DNA from: Amycolatopsis sp. MtRt-6 | GTDB taxonomy: Bacteria > Actinomycetota > Actinomycetes > Mycobacteriales > Pseudonocardiaceae | NCBI RefSeq assembly: GCF_017308975.1 | Contig: NZ_JADWPD010000008.1 | Span: 186,001-250,000, forward strand | Direction: 5' to 3' | DNA length: 64,000 bases | Shown here: one piece after another, positions 40,781 through 53,147 of the stretch | Position numbering within the stretch: the stretch's first letter is position 1 | Layout of the letters: every line of letters starts with the position of its first letter | Translations under genes and position numbers: made by a program | The notes under the pieces: generated by a model | The model's input: only the letters and a program-made list of their open reading frames with translations | Database searches by the model: none | Told to the model about the DNA's origin: nothing

Positions 40781-41449
40781 GTGCAGCGCGTGGCCAAGAG
40801 CGAGGAAACGCGGTCCCTGATCGTCACCACCGCGATGCGGCTGTTCACCGAGAACGGCTACGACCGCACGACGATGCGCGCGATCGCGGCCGAGGCGGGC
40901 GTCTCCGTCGGGAACGCCTACTACTACTTCTCGTCCAAGGAACAGCTGATCCAGGGCTTCTACGACGAGATCGCCCGGCAGCACCTGGCGGCGGCCGGAC
41001 CGCTGCTGGCCGAGCGCGCCGGTTTCGCGGACCGGCTCAAGGCCGTGCTGCTGTGCTGGCTCGACGTCGCCGAGCCCTACCACCGGTTCGGCACGCAGTT
41101 CTTCGTCAACGCGGCGGACCCGGAGTCGCCGCTGAGCCCGTTCAGCGACGACTCCTCGGCCGCCCGCGAAGCGTCGATCGGCCTCATGCGCGAGGTCGTC
41201 GAAGGCTCCGACGTCAAGCTCGACCCCGAGCTGCGCGAACAGCTGCCGGAGCTGCTCTGGCTCTACCAGATGGGCGTGGTGCTGTTCTGGGTCCACGACC
41301 GCTCGGCCGGCACGAAACGCAGCCGGATGCTGGTCGAGCGCAGCGTCCCGCTGCTGGCCCGGCTGGCCGCGCTCTCCCGGCTGCGGGTGTTCCGCCCGGT
41401 CAGCCGGGAGATCGTCGACCTGATCCAGGACCTGACCAAAAAGGACTGA
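40781..41449 (+). CDS. TetR family regulator
   Basis: 222 aa from the GTG at 40781; a GTG at 40790 is also possible. The DNA-binding helix-turn-helix is AGVSVGNAYYYFSSKEQLIQ. The C-terminal ligand domain is large. It probably binds the twin TTGAAC/GTTCAA operators upstream, controlling itself and the membrane protein. Its 3' end overlaps the convergent GrpB-methyltransferase gene by 50 bp. Confidence 0.9.
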   Translation: MQRVAKSEETRSLIVTTAMRLFTENGYDRTTMRAIAAEAGVSVGNAYYYFSSKEQLIQGFYDEIARQHLAAAGPLLAERAGFADRLKAVLLCWLDVAEPYHRFGTQFFVNAADPESPLSPFSDDSSAAREASIGLMREVVEGSDVKLDPELREQLPELLWLYQMGVVLFWVHDRSAGTKRSRMLVERSVPLLARLAALSRLRVFRPVSREIVDLIQDLTKKD

Positions 41450-42680
41450 CCGCGCGGAAGTACAGGAACCGCGGCTTCGCCTTCAGGTTCGCCGCCCACT
41501 TCGGGTCGGCGGCCTCGGCCTCCGGGACCGGCATGGGCTCCACCAGGCGGTCGACCGCGAACCCCGCGTCGCGGAGGGCCTGGAACGTCCAGCTCAGCGG
41601 GCGCCGGTAGAAGCGCACGTGGTGACCCGGCGGGAACTCGTCCTCCAGCAGCTCCAGCTCGAAGTAGTTCTCCTTGCCGAACCAGCGCCAGTCCTCGCCC
41701 GGGTGGTGCACCGAAAACACCAGCGCGCCACCGGGTTCGAGCACGCGGCGGAACTCGGCCAGCGTCGGTCCCCAGTCCGCCAGGTAGTGCAGCACCAGCG
41801 ACGCGGTGACCACGTCGATCGAGCCGTCCGGCAGGTCCAGGGGCCGGGCGATGTCGGCGACCTCGAACCGCGCGACGCCGCCGAACTTCCTGCGGGCAAC
41901 GGCGATCATGCCCGCGCTCGAGTCGACGCCGACGACATCGGCCCCGCGCTCGGCCAGCAACGCGCTCAGGTGCCCGGCCGCGCAACCGACGTCCAGCACG
42001 CGCTTGCCCGCGACGTCGCCGGCCAGGTCGAGGATCGCCGGCCGGTCGTAGAGGGCGTTGGTGGTGGACTTCTCCGCGTGCTCGGCGTACTCCTCGGCGT
42101 GGCCGTCGTACTGCTCGGCCCGGGCGCGGCCGATGATCTCCTCGATCACTTCGGTCTTGGCGTCGGCGTAGTTCTGGATGTACTTCCAGGTTTTCGCGGC
42201 CAGCTCACGCTTCTTCGCCGCGTACAGCTCCAGCTCTTCCGGGTGCGAACGCAGGCGGTCGCGGAAGAGGCGGTAGCGCGGCGTCTGGCCGTTGCCCGGC
42301 GAGTAGACGTGCAGGTTGACGTTCGTGTCCGGGCCCTTGAAGCAGCGGTGCTTCTCCCAGTCCGGCTCGCGGATCACGAGCCGGTAGCCCGCCGCCTCCA
42401 GGGCCGGGACGTAGGCGTCTTCGTCGTCGGTGTCCGGCACTTCGAGGAGGATGTCGACGATCGGCTTGGCACACAGCCCCGGCACCGACGTCGAGCCGAC
42501 GTGCTCGAGCACGAGCACCCGCTCCCCCAGCACGCCCCGGATCCGCTCGGCTTCGCGCTCGAAGAGCCGCGGCCACTCCGGGTCGTAGTCGGCGAGGGTG
42601 ACGGTGGAGTTGAGCTGCGGCGCGGCGCCGACTGCGATCGCCTGGATTTCGTCGTCGCTCAACGCTTCTTGACTGGTCAT
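41400..42680 (-). CDS. GrpB (UPF0157) nucleotidyltransferase-like domain fused to a SAM methyltransferase
   Basis: 426 aa. Residues 1-170 are a GrpB/UPF0157 domain of the nucleotidyltransferase fold (VLEHVGSTSVPGLCAKPIVDI with the GSTS motif). The rest is a class I methyltransferase with VLDVGCAAGHLSALLAERGADVVGVD as the SAM-binding motif I and GGALVFSVHHP as motif III. The gene overlaps the TetR 3' end. The ATG at 42680 lies after a GC-rich leader with only a weak ribosome site. The joint role is unknown; tRNA or nucleotide modification is a guess. Confidence 0.82.
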   Translation of the reverse strand: MTSQEALSDDEIQAIAVGAAPQLNSTVTLADYDPEWPRLFEREAERIRGVLGERVLVLEHVGSTSVPGLCAKPIVDILLEVPDTDDEDAYVPALEAAGYRLVIREPDWEKHRCFKGPDTNVNLHVYSPGNGQTPRYRLFRDRLRSHPEELELYAAKKRELAAKTWKYIQNYADAKTEVIEEIIGRARAEQYDGHAEEYAEHAEKSTTNALYDRPAILDLAGDVAGKRVLDVGCAAGHLSALLAERGADVVGVDSSAGMIAVARRKFGGVARFEVADIARPLDLPDGSIDVVTASLVLHYLADWGPTLAEFRRVLEPGGALVFSVHHPGEDWRWFGKENYFELELLEDEFPPGHHVRFYRRPLSWTFQALRDAGFAVDRLVEPMPVPEAEAADPKWAANLKAKPRFLYFRAVSPFWSGPGSGRRSPG

Positions 42681-42741
42681 TCCGGTGAAGACCCCCTTCA
42701 CTTGGGCAGTCCACCAGAATATCGGATCTTGCCAAGCGGTT

Positions 42742-43596
42742 TCAGGCGATCGGCAGCGGCAGCAGGTTTCCGGTCGCGGCGCGCAGCGCGGCCCGCATCG
42801 CCGCCCGCGGGGCCGGGCGGCCGGTGAAGTGCTCGGCCTGGCCGAACGCCTGGTGCAGCAGCATGTCCAGCCCGGTGGCGAGGCGCCCGCCGCGGGCCGC
42901 GACCGCTTCGGCGAGCGGCGTCGGCCACGGGTGGTAGATGACGTCGAGGACGTGCGCGACACCCGCGAGTTCGGCCACGTGCGCGACCACCGCGTCCGGC
43001 GGGACGGTGTTCACCAGCACCGCCGCGGACCCGAGGGCCGCGAAGTCGGTGTCGGCCCAGCGCAGGACGTCGACGTCGAGCGCGGCCCGCTTCGCCGCGT
43101 CGAGGGTTTCGCCGGCCCGGGCCGGTTCGCGCACGACCAGCCGCACCTGCCGGACGCCGAGGGCGGCGAGCCCGACGACCGCCGCCGCCGCGGTCCCGCC
43201 CGCGCCGAGGACCACCGCCGTGTCGCCCGGGGACGGCTCGTAGCCACCCGCGGCCCGCAGCGCCCCGGTGACGCCTTCGACGTCGGTGCAGTCGGCGAGC
43301 CAGCCGCGCGCGGTGCGGACCAGCGTGTTCGCCGCGCCGACGGCGGCCGCGCGCGGTGTCACCTCGTCCGCGTGGTCCAGTGCCGCGCGCTTGCCCGGCA
43401 TGGTGACCGAAAACCCGGCCCACTCCGGGCCGAGGCCGTCGACCAGGCCGGGCAGCTCCTCGGCGCTCGTCTCGATCCGCTCGTACGTCCAGCCGGTCAG
43501 GCCGAGCGCGGCGAACGCGGCGCCGTGCAGCACCGGCGACAACGAGTGCGCCACCGGCTTGCCCAGCACAGCGGCCTTGCGGGGCTCAGATGACAC
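42742..43596 (-). CDS. aroE: shikimate dehydrogenase family protein (AroE-like)
   Basis: 284 aa. Reduces dehydroshikimate with NADPH. HSLSPVLH binds shikimate, the conserved Lys is in MPGKRAAL, and the catalytic Asp is in DCTDVEG, where Cys replaces the usual Asn. LGAGGTAAAAVVGL is the NADP loop. A GTG start at 43596 overlaps the mltG end by 11 bp. The gene order aroE-mltG-ruvX-alaS matches mycobacteria. Confidence 0.92.
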   Translation of the reverse strand: MSSEPRKAAVLGKPVAHSLSPVLHGAAFAALGLTGWTYERIETSAEELPGLVDGLGPEWAGFSVTMPGKRAALDHADEVTPRAAAVGAANTLVRTARGWLADCTDVEGVTGALRAAGGYEPSPGDTAVVLGAGGTAAAAVVGLAALGVRQVRLVVREPARAGETLDAAKRAALDVDVLRWADTDFAALGSAAVLVNTVPPDAVVAHVAELAGVAHVLDVIYHPWPTPLAEAVAARGGRLATGLDMLLHQAFGQAEHFTGRPAPRAAMRAALRAATGNLLPLPIA

Positions 43597-45781
43597 CGCG
43601 TTGCCTGGCCAGGTCGCGGTTGCGGTTGTGTTCGTCGTTGGTGACCGAGAAGCACGAGAGGCCGTTCTTCTCGCACTTGACGAAGTACACCCAGTCGCCG
43701 TCCGGCGGGTGGACCGCGGCCTGGATCGCGTCCGCGCTCGGCACCGAGATCGGCGTCGGCGGCAGCCCGGCGTTCTTGTACGTGTTGTACGCGCCGGACT
43801 TCAGGCGGTCGGCTTCGTTCGTCAGCAGCGTCGGCCGGTCGAGCACGTAGTTGACCGTGGAGTCCATCTGCAGCCGCATGTTGATCTTCAGCCGGTTGTA
43901 GATCACCCGCGAAAGCTTGCCGAAGTCGGCCTTGACCGCCTCGCGCTCGATGATCGACGCGATGATCAGCGTCTGGTACGGCGTCATGCCCGGGCCGGTC
44001 GACTGCGGGCTCAGCCCGGCGTTCTGGATCGCCTCGGTCGAGCTGCGCACCAGCTGCCCGAGGATCTCGGGCGCGCTGGATCCCGGCTTGACGTCGTAGA
44101 GGCCCGGCGCGATCAGGCCCTCCAGCCTGCGGTCCTTGCGGTCGGCCTTGTTCGCGGGCTCGATCGCCCAGTCCGGCACGCCGAGCTGCTTCAGGTCCGC
44201 CGCGTCGACGGCCTTGCGCAGGTCGTCCGCCGTGATGCAGGTGCTCTTGCCGTTGAGCTGCGCGCAGGACGCCTTCGCCATCAGGCTGTAGACGCCGGGC
44301 GTGACCTTGCCGTCGGGCTGGGTGATGTCGTCGAACTGCGTGTACGGGCGGATCTCCAGCTGCCCCACCCGCGAGGCCGGGGCGGTGATCCGGTCGACCG
44401 CGCTGGCCCCGGACATGTGCGACTTCATCACGTAGTAGCCGTGCTGGATCCGGGCGAGCTTCGGGTTGCCCTCGCCGGCCTTCACGAACGCCTTGCCGCT
44501 GGCCACGACGCCCGCCGAGGTGAGCTTCGCGCCGATCGCCGACGTCGAATCGCCGTCCTCGACCTGGAACAGCACGTCCTCGTTGCCGGCGCCCTCGAAG
44601 TCGTCGTAGCCGAAGATGGAGTTGAAGCCGTACCAGGCACCGCCCGCGAGCAGGACGATCACCGCGAGCGCGGCGACCCAGCCCAGGGCGCGCTTGCCCT
44701 TCTTCTTGCGGGGTTTCGCCGGCTCTTCGTCGTAGTCGTCGTACTCGTCTTCGTCGTATTCCTCGTAGTCGTCGTAGTCCGCGTACTCGTCGTCCTCGGC
44801 GAAGTGCTCGGGCTCCTCGTGCGGCGCGCGGGGCGGCTCGGCCGGAGGCGGCGGCGCCAGCGCGGGCAGGACGTCGGTGGGCGGTTCCTCGCGCACCGGC
44901 GGGGCCGGCGGACGGCGGCGCCGCGGCTCGGCGCCGGATTCGGGCACGCCTGCGGACCGGTCACCCGGCTGGGCGGGCCGCCGTGCGGGCGGTTCGGCAT
45001 CGGGCTCCAGCGCCGCGCGGCGCCGTCTCGAATCGGCGGCCTCGGCCGCGTCGGGAGCGGACCGGCGCCGGCCCTCCCCCGGCTCGGGTGCCGGGCCGCG
45101 ACGCCCCGGCGGGGGCTCGTCGACGTCGGCATGACGGCTCCGGGCCAGCTCGTCGGCGTCGGCGCGACGGCTCCGCCCCGGTCCGTCGGCATCGGCGCGA
45201 CGGATTCGGGTGGGCTCGTCGGCATCGCCACGACGGCTTCGAGCGGGCTCGTCCGCGTCGGCACGACGGCTCCGCCCGGGTTCGTCGGCACCGGCGCGAC
45301 GGCGCCGCGCGGGTGCCGGCTCGATGCGCTCGGGCAGTGCGCGCCGCCGGCCGTCGGCCTCGTCGGGGTCCGGTGCCGCGCGGCGGCGGCGCGGGGCCGG
45401 CTGCTCGAGCTCGGAGCCCTCGTCCAGGCCGTGGCGAGCGCGGACGGCGCGGGCCGGGGCGGCCCGCCGTTCCTGCGGGTCGAGCTCGGCATCGGCCGAC
45501 GGCAGGGTGCCCGGCGGCTCGAGGCGGCGACGGCCGGGCTGCGGCGCGTCGCGGCGCGGGTCGTAGGCCGCGTCCGCGGGCCGGGCCCGGCGGGAGGGCT
45601 GGGGCAGGTCGTACTCGCCGCTGGGTGCCTGCCCGCGGTGCGGCGGCAGCTCGTGCTGCCCGCTCGGGCTGCGGCGCGGGTCGGCGCGGCGTGGTGCGGG
45701 CCGGGACGGCGGCGGGGTGGCCGCTTCCGGCTCGCGCAGTCGCCGGCGCCCGCGTGGGGGCTCAGGTGGCTGCTCGTTCAT
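43586..45781 (-). CDS. mltG: endolytic transglycosylase MltG with long disordered N-terminus
   Basis: 731 aa. A cytoplasmic N-terminal arm of about 365 residues is low-complexity and includes a run of 11-residue repeats (DEPxRSRRADA type), then an acidic stretch rich in Asp, Glu and Tyr ([19 protein letters not shown]). A transmembrane helix follows near residue 365-387. The catalytic YceG domain cuts peptidoglycan glycans at the membrane; Glu612 in SIIEREAV is the likely catalytic residue. Its start overlaps ruvX by 4 bp. Confidence 0.93.
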   Translation of the reverse strand: MNEQPPEPPRGRRRLREPEAATPPPSRPAPRRADPRRSPSGQHELPPHRGQAPSGEYDLPQPSRRARPADAAYDPRRDAPQPGRRRLEPPGTLPSADAELDPQERRAAPARAVRARHGLDEGSELEQPAPRRRRAAPDPDEADGRRRALPERIEPAPARRRRAGADEPGRSRRADADEPARSRRGDADEPTRIRRADADGPGRSRRADADELARSRHADVDEPPPGRRGPAPEPGEGRRRSAPDAAEAADSRRRRAALEPDAEPPARRPAQPGDRSAGVPESGAEPRRRRPPAPPVREEPPTDVLPALAPPPPAEPPRAPHEEPEHFAEDDEYADYDDYEEYDEDEYDDYDEEPAKPRKKKGKRALGWVAALAVIVLLAGGAWYGFNSIFGYDDFEGAGNEDVLFQVEDGDSTSAIGAKLTSAGVVASGKAFVKAGEGNPKLARIQHGYYVMKSHMSGASAVDRITAPASRVGQLEIRPYTQFDDITQPDGKVTPGVYSLMAKASCAQLNGKSTCITADDLRKAVDAADLKQLGVPDWAIEPANKADRKDRRLEGLIAPGLYDVKPGSSAPEILGQLVRSSTEAIQNAGLSPQSTGPGMTPYQTLIIASIIEREAVKADFGKLSRVIYNRLKINMRLQMDSTVNYVLDRPTLLTNEADRLKSGAYNTYKNAGLPPTPISVPSADAIQAAVHPPDGDWVYFVKCEKNGLSCFSVTNDEHNRNRDLARQRGVI

Positions 45782-46239
45782 CGGTCTCCCTCCCGGGCGC
45801 GGTGCGCAGCGGCGGCGTCGATCCAGGCCTGCAGGATCTCGACGGCGGCGGCCTGGTCGACCACCGCGCGCTGCTTGCGGCCTTTGACCCCGCGCTGGGA
45901 GAGGATGCGGGATGCGGTGACCGTGGTCAGCCGCTCGTCGCCCAGCCGGACCGGCACGGGCGCTATCCGCCCGGCCAGGCGTTCAGAATACGCGATCGCC
46001 AGCTCGGCCGCCGTTCCCTGGCGGTTGGCGAGCGTTCTCGGCAGGCCCACGATCACCTCGACCACCTCGTGCTCGGTGACGAGGGCGGCCAGCTGGTCCA
46101 GATCTCTGTCGTCGGTCGCATCGCGGGAGAGGGTAACCAACGGCGAGGCGAGCATGGGTGCCGGATCGCTCAGCGCCACCCCGACCCGGACCGATCCGAC
46201 GTCCACGCCGAGCCGGCGGCCGCGGCCCGGATCGCCCAC
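45778..46239 (-). CDS. ruvX: Holliday junction resolvase-like RuvX/YqgF
   Basis: 153 aa from the GTG at 46239. RNase H-fold enzyme, thought to act in rRNA 5' processing or recombination. [15 protein letters not shown] carries the first catalytic Asp; the later acidic residues and [12 protein letters not shown] match. It lies 31 bp after the alaS stop. Confidence 0.9.
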   Translation of the reverse strand: MGDPGRGRRLGVDVGSVRVGVALSDPAPMLASPLVTLSRDATDDRDLDQLAALVTEHEVVEVIVGLPRTLANRQGTAAELAIAYSERLAGRIAPVPVRLGDERLTTVTASRILSQRGVKGRKQRAVVDQAAAVEILQAWIDAAAAHRAREGDR

Positions 46240-46270
46240 GCCGGGACGGTCCGGGCCGCGGTTTCCGCGG

Positions 46271-48931
<2,661 letters not shown>

Positions 48932-49008
48932 GGGTCAGTCCTTGTAGCTGTGGTTCGGAACGGGGTCGGCGGCTTCGGTCCGGCGAAGGGATTCCGGGCA
49001 GGCCCGGA

Positions 49009-49314
49009 TCAGCCCTCCGCCCGGCGAGCTCGCCGGACCGGGCGCCGGGCCGCGGCGGCGTGCCGGCCCTCGGCGCGGGGCGCGCTCACGCCCGTCCGCT
49101 CCTCGACCATGTCGTGCAGCTCCTGTTCCCGTTCGTTCATGCCCGCGCGCACCTCGGCGCCGAACGAACCCACGGCGCCCGCCAGCTCGCGCACGGCGTC
49201 CCCCAGGTTCGATGCTAACCCGGCCGGAGTGGCCTGACGAGCCGTTTCGGCGGCCTTGCGGGAGAGCGCGACCCCGGCGACGACACCGACACCGAGCCAG
49301 AACAGCCGCTTCAT
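49009..49314 (-). CDS. small membrane-anchored protein (DUF6167-like)
   Basis: 101 aa. N-terminal transmembrane segment (RLFWLGVGVVAGVALS) followed by a coiled-coil-like region (NEREQELHDMVEERTG) and a very basic tail. Function unknown. Found before alaS in actinobacteria. Its ATG overlaps the DUF948 gene end by 4 bp. Confidence 0.8.
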   Translation of the reverse strand: MKRLFWLGVGVVAGVALSRKAAETARQATPAGLASNLGDAVRELAGAVGSFGAEVRAGMNEREQELHDMVEERTGVSAPRAEGRHAAAARRPVRRARRAEG

Positions 49315-49697
49315 TTGCCGGCCTTCCTGGCGGCCTTCAGGGCGCTCTTCTTCTTGCGCGCCTTGATCGCCTTGCTGAGCCCGTAGGACAGGGCTGCGGT
49401 CTTGACCAGCGGGCCGCCGAGGGTCGCGGTGAAGACGGAGGTGAGCGCGGAGACGTTGCCGGTGACCGCCTGCGCGTTCGCGGTGATCCCGTCGACCCGC
49501 TCGAGCTGGGTGTTGACGTGCGTGATGGTCTCGTTCGCGCCGATCAGCAGCGGGTCGGTGTTGCTGTTGGTGCGCTCGATCGCCTCGGTGGCCGCGTCCA
49601 GCGTCTTGCCGAGCTTGATCAGCGGGATCGCCAGCAGGACGACCAGCACCACGAATGCTCCTGCGGCGATCAACGCGGCGATCTGCCCTGCCGACAC
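49311..49697 (-). CDS. DUF948 membrane protein
   Basis: 128 aa. N-terminal membrane helix (IAALIAAGAFVVLVVLLAIPL) followed by a coiled-coil domain (LDAATEAIERTNSNTDPL) and a lysine-rich end. DUF948 proteins are of unknown role and sit beside the tRNA synthetase gene in many actinobacteria. It is the first gene of the DUF948-DUF6167-alaS run. Confidence 0.85.
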   Translation of the reverse strand: MSAGQIAALIAAGAFVVLVVLLAIPLIKLGKTLDAATEAIERTNSNTDPLLIGANETITHVNTQLERVDGITANAQAVTGNVSALTSVFTATLGGPLVKTAALSYGLSKAIKARKKKSALKAARKAGK

Positions 49698-50006
49698 GGG
49701 CCCTCCTCGGTTCAGGGGTCGGGATGCCGGTTGAGATTACCGCTTGGGCCGGTCCCCGACCGTGTCACCCCGCCGGGCCCGGAAAACGGCTCGTTCCGGC
49801 CGCGCAAGCCGCGCTGTGGCCGGCCTGGCCGGGTCGCCGGGGTCGGCGGGGTTGGCCTGGTCGGGTCGACCCGGCCTTGCGGGTCGGCCCGGCGGCGCGG
49901 CCCCGGCGGCGCGGCCCGGCGAGGCGGCCCGGCGAGGCGGCGCGGTCAGCGCCTGCCGGCAGGGTCGACAACGGGGAGGCCCCGGCGGCCCTGGTCTGCC
50001 GCACGG

Positions 50007-50093
50007 AGCGCCCCAATGTGGCCTTGGTTGCGCTCAACGCACCCAAGGTGGCCTTCGGTGCGTTGAACGCACCGAAGGCCACATTGGGGCGCT
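50007..50093. repeat. 30-bp-unit hairpin element (copy 3)
   Basis: Starts AGCGCCCCAATGTGGCCTT and ends AAGGCCACATTGGGGCGCT, so the outer arms pair over 19 bp. A second stem, GTGGCCTTCGGTGCGTT against its complement, is also possible. It lies 11 bp behind the dehydrogenase stop codon. Confidence 0.85.
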
Positions 50094-50104
50094 TGGGGGA
50101 CGGG

Positions 50105-50950
50105 TCAAGAACCCTTCAGGACCGCCCGGTAGAGCGCCGCCATGTCCTCGTCGCCGTGCCCGGCCGCGACCGCCGCCTCCAGGTGGGCCAGGACCGCCCG
50201 CGCCCCCGCCACGTCGACCTCGTCGCCCGCGGCCTCCACCACCAGCCGGGCGTCCTTCGCCGCCAAGCCCGCGGGGAACGCCGGCGGGAACTCGCCGGCC
50301 AGCATCGCGCCGCCTTTCACGTGCGCGTAGCCGACGTCCAGGCCGCCGCCCTTGATCGTCTCCAGGAACAGCGCCGGGTCCAGGCCCAGGGCGCGGGCCA
50401 GGCCGAGGCTCTCCGCCGTCGCGTTCGTCAGCGCCAGCACCCACGCGTTCATCACCAGCTTCAACCGGCTGCCCCGCCCCGCCGAGCCGAGCCAGATCGT
50501 GCGCATGCCGACCGCGTCGAACACCGGCGTCGCCGCCGGGCGGGCCTCCTCGGGGCCCGAGCCCAGCACCAGCAGCTGCGCCTGCTCCGCCGGCTGCCGC
50601 GTGCCGAGCACCGGCGCGTCGACGAACACCACGCCCGCTTTCTCCGCCATCGCCGCGAGGCGGTCCGTCCAGTCGAGACCGACCGTGCTCATCTGCAGCC
50701 ACAACATCCCCGAAGCAGGCGAAGCGGCTTCGAACGCCGAAGCGACGGCGGGACCGTCGGCCAGCATCGTCACGAGGACGTCCGCGCCGTCGGCCGCCTC
50801 GGCCGCGGAACCGGCCACGGCCGCGACGTCGGACAGCGGTTCGGCCTTGGCCCGGGTCCGGTTCCAGACCCGGACGTCGAGGCCCGCCTTGGCGATGTTG
50901 GCCGCCATCGGGGCGCCCATGATCCCGGTTCCGAGAAACGCGACAGTCAT
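50105..50950 (-). CDS. NAD(P)-dependent beta-hydroxyacid dehydrogenase
   Basis: 281 aa. VAFLGTGIMGAPMAANIAKAG is the Rossmann loop; GRGSRLKLVMNAWV holds the catalytic Lys of 3-hydroxyisobutyrate dehydrogenase-type enzymes. The likely substrate is a small 3-hydroxy acid. No operon partner is clear; it is 37 bp from the VOC gene. Confidence 0.88.
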   Translation of the reverse strand: MTVAFLGTGIMGAPMAANIAKAGLDVRVWNRTRAKAEPLSDVAAVAGSAAEAADGADVLVTMLADGPAVASAFEAASPASGMLWLQMSTVGLDWTDRLAAMAEKAGVVFVDAPVLGTRQPAEQAQLLVLGSGPEEARPAATPVFDAVGMRTIWLGSAGRGSRLKLVMNAWVLALTNATAESLGLARALGLDPALFLETIKGGGLDVGYAHVKGGAMLAGEFPPAFPAGLAAKDARLVVEAAGDEVDVAGARAVLAHLEAAVAAGHGDEDMAALYRAVLKGS

Positions 50951-50987
50951 GCCGCCATCGTCGCGGAGACCCACCGCCGCCGCGCGC

Positions 50988-51371
50988 TCAGTAGTCGCCG
51001 AGCAGGCAGAAGGGATGCCCCGCCGGATCGGCGTAGACGCGCCAGCCGCGGCCGCCGAGGTCGGGATCGAGCAGCCGGCCACCGTGCGCGAGGACGACCC
51101 GGTGCGACTCCCGGAAGTCGTCGACCTCGAAGTCGAGGTGGAACTGCTGCGGAAAAGCGGGATCGGGCCAGCTCGGCGGCCGGTGGTCCGGGGCCCGCTG
51201 GAAGCCGAGGACCACGCCGTCCACGTGCAGGGTCGAGAAGTCTTCGTCGACGCGCCACCGCGGGTCGGGCCGGTCGACGTCACCGCCGATCAGGGCCTGG
51301 TAGAAGCGGGCGAGCACAAGGGGTTCCGGACAGTCCAGGACGATGCACTGCAGCGTCGCGGGCACGGGCAC
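50988..51371 (-). CDS. VOC family protein
   Basis: 127 aa. A single VOC (glyoxalase/bleomycin resistance) fold: LDCPEPLVLARFYQALIGG at the start and GHPFCLLGDY at the end. AGGAGG precedes the GTG start by 7 bp. No specific substrate is evident. A TAAACT -10 candidate lies in the upstream gap. Confidence 0.82.
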   Translation of the reverse strand: MPVPATLQCIVLDCPEPLVLARFYQALIGGDVDRPDPRWRVDEDFSTLHVDGVVLGFQRAPDHRPPSWPDPAFPQQFHLDFEVDDFRESHRVVLAHGGRLLDPDLGGRGWRVYADPAGHPFCLLGDY

Positions 51372-51626
51372 GCCTCCTGCGGTCGTGGGGCCCTAGCCGG
51401 ACAGGGCCGCCTGGAGGGGCAAAGTTTACGAATCCGGATGATCTTGGCCACCCCGGGCCGGACAGCGGGCGAACGGCGTTCAACGCGGAGTGCGGCGCCC
51501 CTTACCCGGCGCGGTGTGCCGGCCTCGCGCGGCCGGCGCGGGGTGGGGCCGCGGCGGCGCAGCAGCCAACCCCGGGCAGCCACGCAGCACCGCCCAAGCG
51601 CCCACCGAACGCCCGGCCCCGCACCC
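51372..51626. other. VOC / rarA intergenic region
   Basis: 255 bp, mostly GC-rich with no clear gene. A TAAACT box near 51423-51428 may serve the VOC gene. The rest shows no recognised feature. Confidence 0.4.
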
Positions 51627-53006
51627 CTACTGCCCGCGGATCGTCCTCCGCAACTTCGGCACCCGCTCGGCCAGCGTCCGCTCGGCGCCGCGCTGGCTGG
51701 GCTCGTAGTAATCACGTCCCACCAGCTCGTCCGGTGGGTACTGCTGCGCCAGCACGCCCTCCGGCACGTTGTGCGGGTACCGGTAGCCCTGCGCGTTGCC
51801 CAGCTTCTTCGCCCCCGCGTAGTGCCCGTCGCGCAGGTGTGGTGGCACCGTTCCCGCCAGGCCCGCCCGGACGTCCGCCAGTGCCGCGTCGATCCCCTTG
51901 ATCACCGCGTTGGACTTGGGTGCCGTGGCCAGGTGGACCGTCGCCTGGGCGAGCGCCAGCCTGCCCTCCGGCATGCCGATGAACTGCACCGCGTGCGCCG
52001 CCGCGATCGCCGACTGCAGGGCCGTCGGGTCGGCCATCCCGATGTCCTCGCTGGCGTGCACCACCAGCCGCCGGGCGAGGAACCTCGGGTCTTCGCCCGC
52101 CTCGATCATGCGGGCCAGGTAGTGCAGCGCGGCGTCCACATCGGACCCGCGGATCGACTTGATGAACGCGCTGATCACGTCGTAGTGCTGGTCGCCGTCG
52201 CGGTCGTAGCGGACCGCTGCCTTGTCTACTGTGGACTCGACGATCGCCAGGTCGATCGTCTTCGCCTCGGTGGCCGACGCCGCGTCCGCCGCCGCCTCCA
52301 GCGCCGTGAGCGCGCGGCGCGCGTCCCCGCCCGCGAGGCGGACCAGGTGTGCCCGGGCGTCCTCGGTCAGCGCCAGCTCGCCGCCGAGGCCGCGCTCGTC
52401 GGCCAGCGCGCGCTCGATCAGCGCCGTGATGTCCGCGTCGGTCAGCGGGCGCAGCTGCAGCACCAACGACCGCGACAGCAGCGGCGACACGACCGAGAAC
52501 GACGGGTTCTCGGTGGTCGCCGCGACCAGCAGCACCGTGCGGTCCTCGACCGCGCCGAGCAGCGCGTCCTGCTGGGTCTTGGAGAACCGGTGCACCTCGT
52601 CGATGAACAGGACCGTGTTCTCGGTGTTGTACTGGCGCCGCCGCCGCGCCTCCTCGATGACCCCGCGGACCTCCTTGACCCCCGCCGAAAGCGCCGACAT
52701 CGCGACGAACCGGCGGCCGGTCGCGATCGAGACCAGGTTGGCCAGCGTCGTCTTGCCCGTGCCCGGCGGGCCGTACAGCAGCACCGACGCCGGCGCGGCG
52801 CCTTCCACCAGCCGCCGCAGCGGGGCCCCTTCGCGCAGCAGGTGCTGCTGCCCCACGACCTCGTCGAGCGTGCGCGGCCGCATCCGCACCGCCAGCGGCG
52901 AACTGGCCGGGTCCGCCTGCGGTTCCGCGCCCGCGTTCGACCCCGTGCGCTCCGGTGGGGGCGCCACGTCGGTGTTCACCGTGAAGAGCTCGTCCTGTCC
53001 TGCCAC
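51627..53006 (-). CDS. rarA: replication-associated recombination protein RarA (MgsA)
   Basis: 459 aa. AAA+ ATPase of the clamp-loader family that acts at stalled forks. Walker [10 protein letters not shown] and Walker [11 protein letters not shown] are intact, with sensor-like residues in [10 protein letters not shown]. The GTG at 53006 has TAACGT 7 bp before it (53014-53019), a leaderless layout. A GTCTACTGTGGAC palindrome lies inside (52224-52236). Confidence 0.94.
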   Translation of the reverse strand: MAGQDELFTVNTDVAPPPERTGSNAGAEPQADPASSPLAVRMRPRTLDEVVGQQHLLREGAPLRRLVEGAAPASVLLYGPPGTGKTTLANLVSIATGRRFVAMSALSAGVKEVRGVIEEARRRRQYNTENTVLFIDEVHRFSKTQQDALLGAVEDRTVLLVAATTENPSFSVVSPLLSRSLVLQLRPLTDADITALIERALADERGLGGELALTEDARAHLVRLAGGDARRALTALEAAADAASATEAKTIDLAIVESTVDKAAVRYDRDGDQHYDVISAFIKSIRGSDVDAALHYLARMIEAGEDPRFLARRLVVHASEDIGMADPTALQSAIAAAHAVQFIGMPEGRLALAQATVHLATAPKSNAVIKGIDAALADVRAGLAGTVPPHLRDGHYAGAKKLGNAQGYRYPHNVPEGVLAQQYPPDELVGRDYYEPSQRGAERTLAERVPKLRRTIRGQ

Positions 53007-53066
53007 ACCGATGACGTTAACCGAACCCACCGACAGAACCGCTTGCCCCGGCCCCCACCTCGGCGC

Positions 53067-53119
53067 TACCGTCGTGTTGACTGGTTGACCGAAAGTGCGA
53101 TTCCAGTCAACAAGTCAAA
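53067..53119 (+). promoter_or_regulatory. TetR promoter with inverted operator
   Basis: TTGCCC (53043-53048), an 18-bp spacer and TACCGT (53067-53072) form the promoter. Just downstream, GTTGACTGG (53076-53084) and CCAGTCAAC (53103-53111) form an inverted repeat, each half also repeating TTGAC (TTGACTGGTTGAC and AGTCAACAAGTCAA). This is a likely operator for the TetR gene that follows. Confidence 0.6.
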
Positions 53120-53147
53120 TGCTCAACGAAACCGCAGGTGGAGACGC

